Assembly (NCBI GenBank): GCA_944472135.2
Contig: OX235263.1
Location: 29,069,379-29,133,378, forward strand
DNA length: 64,000 bases
Origin: Trichobilharzia regenti
Taxonomy: Eukaryota > Platyhelminthes > Trematoda > Strigeidida > Schistosomatidae
Reading direction: 5' to 3'
Shown: one piece after another, positions 21,270 to 32,585 of the stretch
Position numbering within the stretch: position 1 is the stretch's first letter
Layout of the letters: every line of letters starts with the position of its first letter
Made by a program: the position numbers and the translations under genes
The notes under the pieces: model-generated
What the model was told of the DNA's origin: nothing
The model's database searches: none
Seen by the model: only the letters and a program-made list of their open reading frames with translations

Positions 21270-21515
21270 TGTTTTTTTAATTCCTGTACATTCCCAGTGG
21301 AACATAGTGCTTCAAGCTAGGGGCTTGAAGTTCCGGTAGCAGTGGTGTTTATTTTTATGGGATGGGGTTTCTAGTCTCATGCGCTCCAACCTTCCTTCTT
21401 TACCAGTCTTATTACTGGCTTAGCGATGTAAAGGAGTGTCTTTGGCCGGGGATTGAAACCCGGACCACGTGAGGCGTGGTCGGCGAGTCCTCTACCATTG
21501 CGCCACCGACGCACG
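21270..21515 (-). repeat. SINE-V (tRNA-Val-like head)
   Basis: The reverse complement starts GCGTCGGTGGCGCAATGGTA, has GCCTCACGTGGTCCGGGTTT and CAATCCCCGGCC, then the family body. The 3' end is near CACTGGGAATGTACAGG. Confidence 0.75.
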
Positions 21516-21599
21516 AATGCGGTTCTTTATTTTCATTTACTATCAAATGCAAAATTATTAAAGATCAAAGAAATACCTTTTCACGGATTAGTTGACTAA

Positions 21600-22050
21600 A
21601 TACCTGGGCTTAGAATTCCATTATGGATAACATTTATTTTGATAAAGTCACACAGTGTTATGCTGTAATATTTACTGATTGCGTTTTGAGCACAATTTAT
21701 CGCTGGTAATTATATCAAGCTACTTATACACTCTCGCCGTAATTCCCATCGTATTCAATTTTATTGACAACACTAATATTGTTTACGAATGTACTTTATT
21801 TTATTTTCTGTTTCACACAGATCTATTGAACATTACATTGATTCATATGTCTAATTACCAATTTTTTTTACTCGTGTATATAAACCAAGTCACAAAGTTG
21901 TTTGAGTACCTTGACTGAATGATTATGAGCGATAAATTGTGCTCGAAACGTGATCAATAAAATATTATTGTATAACACTGTGTGATTTTATCAAAATAAA
22001 TTTCCTGTATAATGGAATTATACTCTATCACAGTGTCCAAGTTTTATCCT
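21600..22050. repeat. PLE-A 3' UTR preceded by its own inverted tail
   Basis: 21726-22050 (+) is a PLE-A 3' UTR homologous to 41985-42265 (-). It includes AACATTACATTGATTCATATG, AAGTTGTTTGAGTACCTTGA, the TGATTATGAGCGATAAATTG...GCTCGAAACG motif and a terminal TATCACAGTGTCCAAG. 21600-21725 is the same tail in minus orientation (TTTTGAGCACAATTTATCGC). The two face away from each other. Confidence 0.65.
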
Positions 22051-22158
22051 TATCGCTGTGCTTACAAACTGAATCAACTTGCTTACCTACCAGCAACTAA
22101 TTAATTCAAAGTGTCACTTTAATCAAACCTTTAAAGCAACAAGAACAGACTGGAAGTT

Positions 22159-22501
22159 TCAGGATTTCATCATGACGTGACATTAGCTGGAGAACCATTG
22201 GGAAACCTGGGAGTACTGGACAGCTGTTTCGTCCTGGTCTGTGACTCTTCATCAGTACGCACCCACCGGGATTCGAACCCAGGACGTTCCGGTTACAAGG
22301 CGAGCTCGTATAGCATTAAGCCACTAGGACCCGATCCAATGGTCCTTGAATTCTAACTTCTGCCGATACTGATGAAGAGTCTCAAACTAGTACGAAACAG
22401 CTGTCCAGTACTCCCAGATTTCCAAATGGTTCTCTAACTAATGTCAGCTCATGATGAAATCCTGTAACCAATCAACCAAATCCCTACAAACCAACACTTG
22501 A
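22159..22501. repeat. Foldback SINE-A with hammerhead on both strands
   Basis: The left part (22159-about 22358) is SINE-A in minus orientation with its tRNA-like head (GGGATTCGAACCCAGGACG in plus text). The right part (about 22359-22501) is the hammerhead and tail in plus orientation: ACTGATGAAGAGTCTCAAAC, TACGAAACAGCTGTCC and CCCTACAAACCAACACTTG. A perfect 12-bp direct repeat AGACTGGAAGTT at 22147-22158 and 22502-22513 encloses both arms, so they look like one insertion. Confidence 0.85.
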
Positions 22502-22774
22502 AGACTGGAAGTTACTTAATATATTTACTAAAACAAATTTATACGACAATCGACAAATCCCCTGTAGACTCCGATTCTTATCATTCGTCCGTAAACATGA
22601 AGACTGAGTAATATTTGCTTCTTGAAACAACTAGTTGAACTATAAAATTACTCAATGTGGTGATGAATACAGCGTTTTGTTTTATAATCTAAATCATGAT
22701 ACTTCAAATCACATCACGAAATGACTAGTTTTGGAGTGATCCATGACTCAAAACTGTAATATTATGAATATCAT

Positions 22775-23430
22775 AAATTATTATTTATTATTTATTTATT
22801 TAAACGCATAAAAACTTGGTATAATATGGCACCAAGAAGGATGCGCCACACAATAATAATAAAACAACACAGATCAAAAGAAAAAAAGAAAGAAGAGAAA
22901 GAGAAGTAGAGAACGAATAAAGAACTTCATCTGGAAGGAAAACAGTCATGCTTAACAAGTTCAAACAGTATTCGTTAACTATCACCGGGAAGGGAAGAAA
23001 GAAGGAAATCGCAACACGTGTAATAGCACGCGATAAGTTTCATTGATTGTTTGTTGCTTCATTCAATTCATTGTGTGAGCGCTGAGATACTGCCCGGGCG
23101 CCCAGACTGAAGCAGGTGGTTTTCTTAAGGGACCACCCCCAAGCTTTTGACTTGGAGTCTAATTTGCAAGGCAGCGGAGCAGCATCAGGAGCTGCATTCC
23201 CATGGTTTCCGGCGTCCCATATGGGTTCATACACCATTTGATCCGATTGGATACTGGAGCCCATGTACCCCATGGTAACTGCTTTTAGTTTAACTGCTAT
23301 CCAAACAGCTTTCTTGACATGGTAGGACCTGCAGGGACAGATTCCTAGTCAGTTTAGCATATCGGGTGATTGCGGTATTCAAGCCCGACCACCACGACAA
23401 GGTAGCAGTTATCGGCCGGGATGAATATCA
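22775..23430 (-). repeat. Unclassified dispersed-repeat-like segment with A-rich tail
   Basis: A GC-richer block (23040-23430) is joined to a stretch that ends on the minus strand in AAATAAATAAATAATAAATA, like a poly(A)-type retroposon end. The minus strand has a 77-codon ORF containing YMGSSIQSDQMVYEPIWDAG. I suspect part of a non-LTR element or retroposon but see no RT or tRNA motif. Confidence 0.4.
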
Positions 23431-24088
23431 TAAAACCAACATTAGTGTCGAAAGTAGTGAGTTTACATATATATACAGTGAGCCCATATAGAATCAAAAA
23501 TTACTTTGTAAGAGATTCTACCTATGTACAGTAGGGTAGATTGAGTTTCAAGTTAAGGATTTCTACTGGTTATAAGATCTATTAAAAAAAGATCACTGAA
23601 CCAAAGTCTTATAGCAACACTCATAAGAGAAATAATAATGATAGCATACACTGAAAATACTTATAGGTGATTCGTTTTGTAAAGTAGGACGTATACATAC
23701 AAAACAAATAAGAAACTAAAATAATTACACTATAATTATTTCTGTCTGATGTGTAATTACCCGGAGAAAAAGACATAATAGTTATCTCACAGTAATAATA
23801 TGTTTATCCAACTTGAAATTATAGTATTCAATGTAACAGGTTGATTAACAGTCGGCATTAATAGATAAAAATGGCTATAGAAATAAACATCGAAAAAAGT
23901 AAGACAATGTTGAAATAGATAACAACAGAGGTAGGTAACAACTATTTTTTCCATTCAACAATCGCTTCAATACCAACTGCGTAATAAGTGTAGAGAAAAA
24001 AAGATGGCCTAATCAATTTCAATGTACCAAATGAACAAAAGTTAGTGGAAACAGAGTGAAGTATATGAATAAAATCTATATGAGAAAT
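23431..24088. other. No gene seen
   Basis: AT-rich DNA without recognised features. Confidence 0.5.
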
Positions 24089-24100
24089 GCAATGTTATTA

Positions 24101-24893
24101 TTACTATTAGTATATCCTTTAATTCCTAGAGGAACATATGGTTTCAGCCGCGCGTCTCCACTGCGTTCGGTTTTCTGCCAACTTTTTCACTCCATTCCAA
24201 GTCTGCTCACATGCTTTCATCTCCTCTTCACATCACCTCCTTCAAGTGACCCCACTCTCGGACGACCAGCTCGCCGCTTCCCTTTCGGGTTCCACTCGAG
24301 CAATGGCTTGTCTAGTGATGTCACTTGATGGTTTCCTCAGCGTATGAACAACCAATCCATCTCCATTTCTTCCTGCCTATTTGTTTCACAATCGGTTCCT
24401 GGTTGGTTCGCTCATTGCCAGCGATCCCTGTGGATGATCTTTTCTGGCCGGCCATCTGATCTTGAGTGGTATTGAGCGAAGACAACTGTTAATGAAGATC
24501 TGAAGTTTGCTTGAGATGCTCTTTATGACGCGCTAGCCAAGTCTGTGACACGTACAGTAAGTAGCACTGACCTCACAATAGAGTTAAAAACCCGGATGTT
24601 ATTTTTGATGCTGAGTGCTTTTGACCTCCTTTACACAGACTTAAGAGTAATGAAAGCCTGTCTTGCTTTTCCGATTCTGGCTTTGATATCCTCGTCAGTT
24701 CCGCTGGCCTGTAGTTGAAACGATGCTTCCCAGGTAGGTGAAGGAGGTTGTTTCTTTCAGGTTCCTCCCATTTATGCTGGCTGATTGTTGTCTGTTGTTG
24801 TTGATGTTGGTGCTGGCCAAGAATCTTCATCACCTCTGTTTTATCCATGTTCACCTGGAGTCCTATCTTTGATGCTTCTTCTACCAACTTGTT
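24101..24893 (-). pseudogene. RTE-a LINE, 5'-truncated, with target-site duplication
   Basis: On the minus strand: EEASKIGLQVNMDKTEVMKI (just after RT motif C), then in broken frames the FTYLGS region, the TFINSCLR-like domain and the 3' end CCTCTAGGAATTAAAGG with its ATT-type tail at about 24101-24120. A perfect 12-bp direct repeat GCAATGTTATTA at 24089-24100 and 24894-24905 marks the insertion. The catalytic FADD is absent through 5' truncation. Confidence 0.85.
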
Positions 24894-24905
24894 GCAATGT
24901 TATTA

Positions 24906-25254
24906 GTGAGCAATAATAATAACAATAATAATGGTTTAAAGTAAACCGTGGCAAGAATTTTTACTATGGCCATGGTAGGGCGAGTGAGTGTATATAATGC
25001 ATACGTGTATGTAACTCAGAGGTCCACTTTTAGGCCTCAAACAGCCAGTGACTCAGCTATATATGTATTTGTGATGATTTTGAAGCTCTATAGTGCGATA
25101 CTGAGCAACTCTGTGAAACAATCATATAGAGGTGTCCGACATCTCAAGTTGACAAGATGCAAGCACAAAATATGTAATACTAAGCTGAATATCAGATGGA
25201 ATTAAGAAGAAAAGTGTATGCAACAGTCAAGGACAGTTAAAACATTGATGATCA
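24906..25254. other. No gene seen
   Basis: Begins with an (AAT)n microsatellite near 24910-24930; otherwise unassigned. Confidence 0.45.
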
Positions 25255-25470
25255 ATCTAGGCGAAGCGTCTAAACGAACTTCATCTGAACACATAAATTA
25301 GGCTTCTTAAAATGGATTCCAACAGGTTCAGCTATATGGAACAGACAAAAAGGTAAGGTAAAATTAAAATTAGTCGGAATACAGTAGATAATTCTGAAAA
25401 ATCTTGTCAACATCGATTTTGTGTTCAGTATCCATATGATGAAGTAAATAGAACTGAAAATAGACCAGGT
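25255..25470 (-). pseudogene. PLE-B C-terminal scrap
   Basis: The minus strand reads HMDTEHKIDVDKIF, then, after shifts, PVGIHFKKPNLCVQMKFV, paralleling SHLVDTEHKTDVNQ and HTKKPNLCVQKKLV at 16735-17075. Frameshifted and short. Confidence 0.6.
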
Positions 25471-25569
25471 GTACAACTGCCTAAGACCTAAATGTAACGA
25501 GTTGACAACAAAAAACACCCTAGACAACATTTTTTACATAAAGTACAGTTTATATCAGATGGTAGGAGG

Positions 25570-25965
25570 CAATCGACAGGAAGCCTTGAACCTAGGTTCC
25601 GTCCAACCATCTAATATCGACAATTTAAAGTGCACCGTGATGGCAAGCCACCTTACATGTTGGCCACTTGACTGATATAAATCAGTCTGCACCAAATAAA
25701 GAACTAGATACACAATACTAGTTACTACCTAGTGTCCAATCAAAGCATCTAATACAGTCCAACAGGAGGTCAACCGCGAGTCCGAATAGCTCAGTGATGA
25801 CGTCTCTGAATGCAACATTGGGTGATGCGGGTTAAAATCTCAGAAAGGACATGAGTTTCTTCAAGGTTGTAGATATGCCTTGCTGTCTGGGGAGTGCCAA
25901 CTAGTACGTAACCTAGTTCCAAGGCTTCCTTCCTGTCGATTACCTCCAACTATTTAATATTAAGA
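25570..25965. repeat. SINE-C, partly inverted and decayed
   Basis: The right part has ATGCGGGTTAAAATCTCAGAAAGG, AAGGTTGTAGATATGCCTTG and GGAGTGCCAACTAGTACG, matching the plus arm at 47930-48057. The left end GGTAGGAGGCAATCGACAGG is the inverse of the right end, so a remnant of the foldback form is visible. Confidence 0.55.
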
Positions 25966-26099
25966 ATTCAATGTACGCTGATATGTCTATACATATTTAA
26001 GCCACCCTAGAATAATTTTTTATCTATTGTTTTGAAAAAGCGTAACTAGGATAGAAAATTAACCATTGAAGTAATTCCAAGAGACGATAATGATAATGA

Positions 26100-26411
26100 T
26101 GTGGTGAGAGCAGGCTGCTAGCCAATTGGTAGACATTAATCTACGTCAATGTCTAAGTCACTGATATTGGCCGTGAGAAAATGTGAACAAGGCTGATTCA
26201 ACAACCAATCACAGCAGACTTAAACGTGGGCAAATATGATTCGCAGATAGATGGCTCCACTTTCCGAGAAATCTCGAAAACAACCAATCAAAAGACTGTG
26301 TTTGTCTACATGAATAAGCTATAATAATGTGCCGGAAATATATATATATAAATACGTGTTGATTTCCGTAATAAAAGGATCTGTTGCCGGCCCCTGTCTT
26401 CTGTTGTTACA
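26100..26411 (+). mobile_element. Solo LTR
   Basis: A 312-bp element, TGTGGTGAGAGC to GTTGTTACA, with perfect 4-bp duplication ATGA at 26096-26099 and 26412-26415. It contains CCAATCACAGC, a TATA-like TATATAAATACG followed by a TAATAAAAGG polyadenylation-like signal. No coding region is adjacent. Confidence 0.8.
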
Positions 26412-26639
26412 ATGACAGTTAATCAGATAGCTTAAATGATAAAATCACCACACGAAGTAATGACATTCATATAAGCGCATATAAATTATGTGCACATAAA
26501 TGTGCAGTGATATCCGATTTAAAGAAACAGGCTTTTACATTTTGACTGCATAATCCTAATGATGCAACTAATCAGTTTTAGTTAATACAGAATAAGTTCT
26601 CAGTGACCTGATAATTTTATATACTCGATAAACACTAGC

Positions 26640-26920
26640 CACATCACAACGTTAAGGTAACAATTATCACACAGGTGAGAAATGTGCAGCCAATATAAAC
26701 TCGTATATATGTGGTTTTCAAGAAATTATATCCGATGAGGGAACTCAACCATAGGTGTGAATACATAAAATAATAATACACAGTTTTTTGTTCAGCAAAG
26801 AAATTTCTTTTCAACCACTTCATTTTCAAGCTGTACAGTCGTATTTATATTACAGAAAAAGGTTATTAAGTGGCACTAAATAATTGCTCAGTCAATATAC
26901 ATATATGTGATATGAATAAC
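26640..26920 (-). repeat. PLE-B 3' tail
   Basis: The plus text GGTGTGAATACATAAAATAATAA, TTCAAGCTGTACAGTCGTAT and GTGGCACTAAATAATTG is the inverse of 27590-27780. It lies downstream, on the minus strand, of the PLE-B fragment at 27135-27500. Confidence 0.65.
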
Positions 26921-27134
26921 GATAATTAAAATGTTATAGGGCGTAGAGTTGAAGTGGATAAATTACAAAATTATTAAAGATTGTTTTATAAGTGAATTGA
27001 TATCAAGAATGTTTTAAAAATGTCAAGTGTTGTCAAAAATTTTTAAAAATTAGGAGTACAATTACGATAAGAACGAAGATGTGAAGTGAAGTGGAAAGAA
27101 TTCAAGTGGTAAAATAAAATAAAAACTAGAAAGA

Positions 27135-27500
27135 ACATTACTATGATCAAGGTAAAGAAAGGGGTTTGACAAAACGTTTTCGAGCACATAATTTAGGTTT
27201 CTGATCATGTATAGCTAAAGCTTCGGCTATGCATAAGTGACGAAAACGTAAACTTTTAAAGCAATTCGATTTTGCTATGTAGATAACTTTGAATGATGAA
27301 TCACGTGGGGCTAAATGACCAGACTCTAACAGGTGATCACAAATAGACGACTTTGCAGTTCTACGTTCACCTTTCATTAACCAAACCGGAGAGAGTTCAG
27401 CTACACGTTTTCGGAGATTACGTTTACAACGTCGAATATAATCAGCTCCACAAAAGCAGGTAAAAGAGTGAATGCACATAGATGTGGACAAAAACGGTAA
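27135..27500 (-). pseudogene. PLE-B GIY-YIG endonuclease fragment
   Basis: A continuous minus-strand frame of 114 codons: CIHSFTCFCGADYIRRCKRN, then RVAELSPVWL, then KSSICDHLLESGHLAPRDSS and, near the end, KPKLCARKRFVKPLSLP. The layout matches the last 100 residues of the full-length PLE (CxYxF-CxCG-YIGR, H, KPxLCxxK). YIG is changed to YIR and EH to EL, so activity is unlikely although the frame is open. It is 5'-truncated, and an inverted copy of the tail lies immediately upstream at 27590-27780. Confidence 0.75.
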
Positions 27501-27589
27501 TCTATTCTTGACGCATTGTCTACTTATATTTCGGCTGGTAAAAACTAGTCACAAGTCAGCTGCAGGAAAAGTGCGTTTAATACATTTAG

Positions 27590-27780
27590 ATAAACGATTT
27601 TTAATCAATCACATATATGTTTATTGACTGAACAACTATTTAGTGCCACTTAGTAACTTTTTCTGTAATATGAATACGACTGCACAGCTTGAAAATGAAG
27701 TCGTTGAAAAGAAATTTCTTCGCTGAACAAAAAACTGTGTTTTTACTTATGAATGAATGGGTATTTTTCGTGATTTAAAA
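27590..27780 (+). repeat. PLE-B 3' tail, inverted relative to the PLE fragment
   Basis: TTTAGTGCCACTTAGTAAC, GAATACGACTGCACAGCTTG and GTTGAAAAGAAATTTCTTCG mirror 26760-26905. Confidence 0.65.
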
Positions 27781-27829
27781 TAATAATAGCTTGAAATGCA
27801 ATTAAAGTGCTTGTGATTATAATCAAACG

Positions 27830-28590
27830 CTGAAGACCTGGCTATCGAAACGGAGAAGCCAGGTCTCTGTATACAGAAGAAGTTCCTTCGAACCCTCTGC
27901 CCGAACTTTCATGGTTTGTATCCCTCCATGCTAAAGTGTGGTAATCCCAATTCATATTTTGGCTCTACAAATTTTTCTTTTTCTCTATTCAGTTTATATA
28001 CTCTTCCTTTATTAACTCTATTGTTACTATTACTATTCTCCCTTAGAACTGCCAACAGTATTACTTCACTCATTCCACTTGTCATTCTAAATCAATTCTG
28101 TCTTGCAAAGTTAAATTCTATGTTATCAAACTTCACACAATGTTACGTAACGTTTTTATTTTATTCTATTCTAGTATCCTACTAATCCCATTATTTCATA
28201 CCCCTTCCAAGTTCTACACATTAATTGTTTTACTACCTCACATTGAACTATGATTAGAATCACAAACAATTTAATTGCATTTCATACTATTATTATTATT
28301 ATTATTTTATGCATTCACATCTATGATTCAATTCTTTCACCCGGTATATAATTTCTTAAAAACCATAAATATGTACGATTGTACAGCTTGATAATAAATT
28401 TATTGAAAAGAGTCTCTCTTCTCTGAATTAGTTGTGTTGATTTTCTATATATCTCGATGAGAATTTTCCATGAATTAAAAAAATGCAAACCCAACATTTC
28501 ATTTGCACTCAAATGGTGAGTTACATGTTTGTTAACGTGAAAATGACTGGAAATTAGAAGACAGATATGAAGTATTTATAAGAAGAAACG
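27830..28590 (+). pseudogene. PLE-B C-terminus, 3' UTR and tail
   Basis: Plus-strand LAIETEKPGLCIQKKFLRTL is followed by FHGLYPSMLKCGNPNSYFGS and then the tail (28290-28490). It is nearly the same sequence as 7920-8600, so the two are recent relatives. No RT or YIG segment is present. Confidence 0.75.
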
Positions 28591-28614
28591 ACTATTATTA
28601 ATTATTATAACTGC

Positions 28615-29305
28615 ACTTCATTCACTTATCTAGGGAGCATTGTCTCAAGTACACGCAGTCGGAACGGACGAGGATGTCTAGTCGAGCGAGAATCCGGAAG
28701 GCGAGAAACATATTCATCAACCTGAAACAACCAATCTGGAAATCTCCGTCACTCAGCCAGCATCAACAACAAAATTCGGTTGGATTTTCAACACAAAAGT
28801 CAAGTCAGTCAGCTATTCTATACGGATCAGAAACTTGGCGGGCGGGTCACAAAGAATATTTCCAACAGCCTGTTGCAGACCAGAGCTTTATTAACAACTG
28901 TCTTCGCTGGATCTATACTGAAGATCAGTTGGCCGGGCCGGAAAGAATCACCAACAAGAAACTATGGGCATAAACAAACAAAACAAGAATCAATCGCCAA
29001 CCAACAAATATGCAGGAGAAAGTGGAGATGGATTGGACACTCGCTCGCTGAGGAGGCCACTGGGTGACATCGCGCATCAAGCCCTCTAGTAGAACCCGAA
29101 AGGGAAGCGGCGAGTGGGACGTCAGTGCAAGGGTGGGTGACATGGAGGAGATCGTGTGAAGAGGAGTTGGTTGAAACAGTATGGACTAACATGGATTCAG
29201 GTGAAAAGTACAGCAGAAGGAAGACAGAAGTGGCAAGTGCAGACGTGCAGTTGAAGTCGTATGTTCCATTAGGAACCCAAGGGAACAATAATAATAATAC
29301 ATATG
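28615..29305 (+). pseudogene. RTE-a LINE, 5'-truncated
   Basis: Starts within the FTYLGS motif (ACTTCATTCACTTATCTAGG), continues in shifting frames through SAILYGSETWRAGHKEYFQQ and SFINNCLRWIYTEDQLAGPE, and reaches the 3' end ATGTTCCATTAGGAACCCAAGG with an (AAT)n tail at 29287-29300. It belongs to the same subfamily as the element inserted at 51257-52287. Confidence 0.8.
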
Positions 29306-29310
29306 AAAGT

Positions 29311-29641
29311 TTAGTTCTTACCAAAGTTTAAAGAAAAGTAATGAATAAGACACAATTTATAATGACGAGTAAGAATATAAAAATTTACAGATACTAATAT
29401 AGATTGTATTCATCTCAGATAAGTGAAAATAAAAAAAAATAATCGGTAATACATCAAAATTATTTTGTAAACAAACAATAAAACAAGGACAATTTAAACA
29501 TAAACTGTGTATCAAAATTAAATACGTTTGAAAACAAAGATTAAGAGTACACTTAAAATATTTATAGTTGACTTAGATGGAGACTGCATTCGAGACACAA
29601 GTACGATAGATTTGAATGGGACAATTCAAAAATTAATGGGA
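29311..29641. other. No gene seen
   Basis: AT-rich; it may include diverged 3' UTR of the RT-X fragment to its right, but nothing is recognisable. Confidence 0.4.
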
Positions 29642-30290
29642 CTATTTGCCAGAGTGTCGCAGTAAGTTGATCGTGTCATACCTAACGGATCTCTCATCAC
29701 ATAACAGCTGTGCCAAATATGGTATTGTGCAGTTTTTGTATTTGGTAGTCCTAGCATATAGCCTCCTATACCTGCTTCTAGTTCTACCAGATGAAATGCA
29801 AGGAGACAGCTGGGTGTAGAGAGGATCCTCGGGGTCTGACAATATTGTATTCGCTAGTTTCTTACATGACACTATATGTCGATCCACAATAGTGTTAACC
29901 AGTTGATTTAACGGTATCCCACTTGCCATACTAACGGCTTTCAGTACCCTTCTCAGCAAAGCAAAGTCTTTCTTAAGTAGTCCAGGAAAGATTAATGGGG
30001 AGCAGTAAAGGGGGATGGGTAGAATACAAGAATTGACAAACTGAGAAAGCAAAGACTGCTTTATACCAGACTGCCTTAACTTCCTAACGTAGAACGTTAA
30101 GCAAAACATCTTTCTAGTAACCAGCAAGATGTAGGAGGACCAGGAAAGATCGGTGGAAAAACTCAGCCCAAGTTACTTGACATTAGATGTATCTTCAACC
30201 TGTATGCCGTCAATGATAGTGGGGCCATGTGAGCTAACGAGCTGTTGTAGGTCATGCTACATGACTGGCTGATTCGTTTCAACGCAGAAC
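29642..30290 (-). pseudogene. RT-X non-LTR reverse transcriptase, C-terminal part (longest copy)
   Basis: Minus-strand frames give GPTIIDGIQVEDTSNVK, then a stop where YLG is expected, LGLSFSTDLSWSSYILLVTR and KMFCLTFYVRKLRQSGIKQS. The 161-codon ORF continues through PIPLYCSPLIFPGLLKKDF and VDRHIVSCKKLANTILS to YLAQLLCDE. This is the thumb and post-RT region of a non-LTR RT; the catalytic palm is missing. From 29899 rightward it belongs to tandem unit 1; the part left of 29899 is present only once. Confidence 0.75.
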
Positions 30291-30665
30291 TTTGCACAGA
30301 TGTGTTGCAGTTCCAGTTGCCACTCTCCCTCCATGCAGCACACAAAGCAAGAGAATCGAGTAAAGAGAGATCCACAAGAAAGAGAGAGATAATAAACAGA
30401 AATGTCAGGCAAAAAGAATAGTGATATGGAAGAACAATAGAAATTTATTGGATATTATAAATCGCAAATAACGAATCCATCTGCATCAGCCATTGAGAGC
30501 GATTTTCAGCTATTTCACCAATTGCCTCCAGCCTTCATTAGTTTTTACCATCCAGAGGACCACAAACAGCAAGGAAGTCTACACCTCCCAACGTGACTGG
30601 TTTAAACTAACTCTTGCGGATTTCATTGACTGATGAAACTATGTTTTGGTTTGACCACCACTAGT
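30290..30665 (-). repeat. RTE-b 3' end, minus orientation (unit 1)
   Basis: The reverse complement has AGGTGTAGACTTCCTTGC, CAATTGGTGAAATAGCTGAAAA and CTTGCTTTGTGTGCTGCATGG. These parallel GAAGGTGTAGACTTCCTGAC and TTGCTTTGTGTGCTACATGG of the plus-strand RTE-b in the same unit. It is a second, diverged RTE-b copy facing the other way. It recurs in units 2-4. Confidence 0.65.
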
Positions 30666-30889
30666 TTTTTTTCAAACTGACCCTAAGTTAGCTAGCTTTG
30701 CCTGTCGAGGAAGGTACATCGTTTCGTTAGTGCTACTTTTTATGTCGGTTGGCATTCAGTCAGCAAAACACATCTTAAGCCCTGAAGACACTTACATTTT
30801 ATTGAGATTAAAGGTTGCCCTGCTCAACTCAAGGGTCAGGAACTCTGCTATTAAGTTAATCAGTTCACGACTGAACGACATATATATAT

Positions 30890-32260
30890 ATATATATATC
30901 ACTTTATTCCTTGACCTAAAGGCGGAATTCGACTCTGTCGATCGAGAGATTCTCTGGCGATGCTTGACCGTGAAGGGAATGCCGAGAAAATACATTGCAC
31001 TGATTAAGGCACTCTACTCGTACTCATACAGCCAGCCAGGTGAGGGCTTACGGCGAGTTGTCATCTGAACTGGTGACGACTAGTAGTGTCCATCAAGGAT
31101 GCCCATTATCCCCACTTCTATTCAACTTCATCATAGATGTACTAATGGACTTAACCCTAAGTGACTTCAGCGACTCAGGGATTGACTTGTTACCAAGGAA
31201 TAATCTCGTTTACTTAGAATATGCAGACGATATAGTTCTTCTAGGCGAGGACGCTGAAAAAATGCAGAGTCTTCTAAACACCTTGAGCTTCAATCTACGA
31301 ATGTTTGGCATGCGATTCGCTCCCTCCAAATGCAAGATGATGTTACAGGACTGGACTACACCAACTACTAGATCAGAAATAGGGAGTGAAGTGGTAGAGC
31401 ACGTTGACCGCTTCACTTATTTGAGAAGTGCCATCAGCCAACACCAACGGGTTGATCTCTGACGAAATCTCAGCACGGATACAGAGGGCTTGTTTCGCAT
31501 TTGCCGGTTTACGCCGTCTATGGCGTAGACGTGATATCCAACTGTCGACCAGAGGGCGGATGTACTGCTCATCAGTCCACTCCGTCCTCCTTTATCACTG
31601 TGAGTGAGACATGGCCATTGAGAGTGGAAGACATGAAAAGATTAGCTGTCTTTGATCGTAGGTGCCTGCGTGCTATCTCCTGTGTGAAGTGGCATAATAA
31701 GGTGAGCAATATTGAGGTTAGGCGTCGAGTTCTAGGTAAACAGGGGAAATCAATCGATGAAGTTGTGAAGTTACATAGACTGAGATGGTTAGGACATGTG
31801 TTACGTATGCACGCCTAGTCATCGCCTTCCTTGACGAGCGATATTAGCGGATACAGGGTTAGGCTGGAAAAAAGCTAGCGAAGTCAAACAAAAACGTGGC
31901 ACCAGTCAATGAAATCTACAACAGTTAGTCTAAGCCACGTAGGAAGGTGTAGACTTCCTGACTGGTTGGGGTCCTCGGGATAGTAAAAACCAATGGAAGC
32001 TGGAAACACTTGGTGACATGGCTCAAACTCATCGTTCTCAGTGGCCAGCGCAGATGCATCCACTCCTTGTGACTTATGATTTCCAATGAAACTATTTTGT
32101 TCTTCGTTAGTACTCTTTCTTTGTCTCACACCTCTGTTTACTGTCTCTATTATGCTTTTGTTGTACTTTCTTCTCTTGCTTTGTGTGCTACATGGAGTGT
32201 GGCGAATTGAACTGCTGCACATATGTACAAAGTTTTATGTCGAAAACAGACAGACAGACA
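30890..32260 (+). pseudogene. RTE-b reverse transcriptase to 3' end (unit 1)
   Basis: Right after the (TA)n tract the plus strand reads FLDLKAEFDSVDREILWRC, RT motif A with its catalytic D. After a frameshift it continues SSVHQGCPLSPLLFNFIIDV (motif B) and LEYADDIVLLGEDAEKMQSL (motif C, YADD), then KCKMMLQDW and FTYLRSAIS. Further frames give RAISCVKWHNKVSNIEVRRR and RLRWLGHVLRM, the RTE C-terminal signature, and a 3' UTR with ACAGACAGACAGACAGATA. No endonuclease domain is present. At least three frameshifts or stops make it non-functional. Confidence 0.85.
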
Positions 32261-32585
32261 GATATACATTGGTCACTGGATGGGAAGCAGTGTGCTTATC
32301 GGCCATACTACAGATGTGATTAACTAATTGTGACTACCTATGAAAACGATTTATGTCCAAAATCGATCGATTGGTTACATCAATAAAAAGTGAAAAAAGA
32401 TTACGTTTAAGGCAACTGTAGGAGGGAGAGAGAAAAAAAACTGAATTTAGGTACTTCAAACTATCTTTAATCAAAATGCTGCAGGCTATTATTAGTGGTC
32501 TTTATTGACGGTATAACATATGCAATGTGGTTCGAGACAATCAATAAGCATAGAGTAATTTAATTACATAATTCAAAAACATAAT

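Noticed and set aside
22800..23273. Two short minus-strand proteins
   Set aside because: They lie in a segment with an A-rich retroposon-like tail and show no domain; annotated only as an unclassified repeat.
31884..32319. ORFs of 112 and 77 codons at the end of each 2.7-kb unit
   Set aside because: They lie in the RTE-b 3' UTR and on its complement; no domain.
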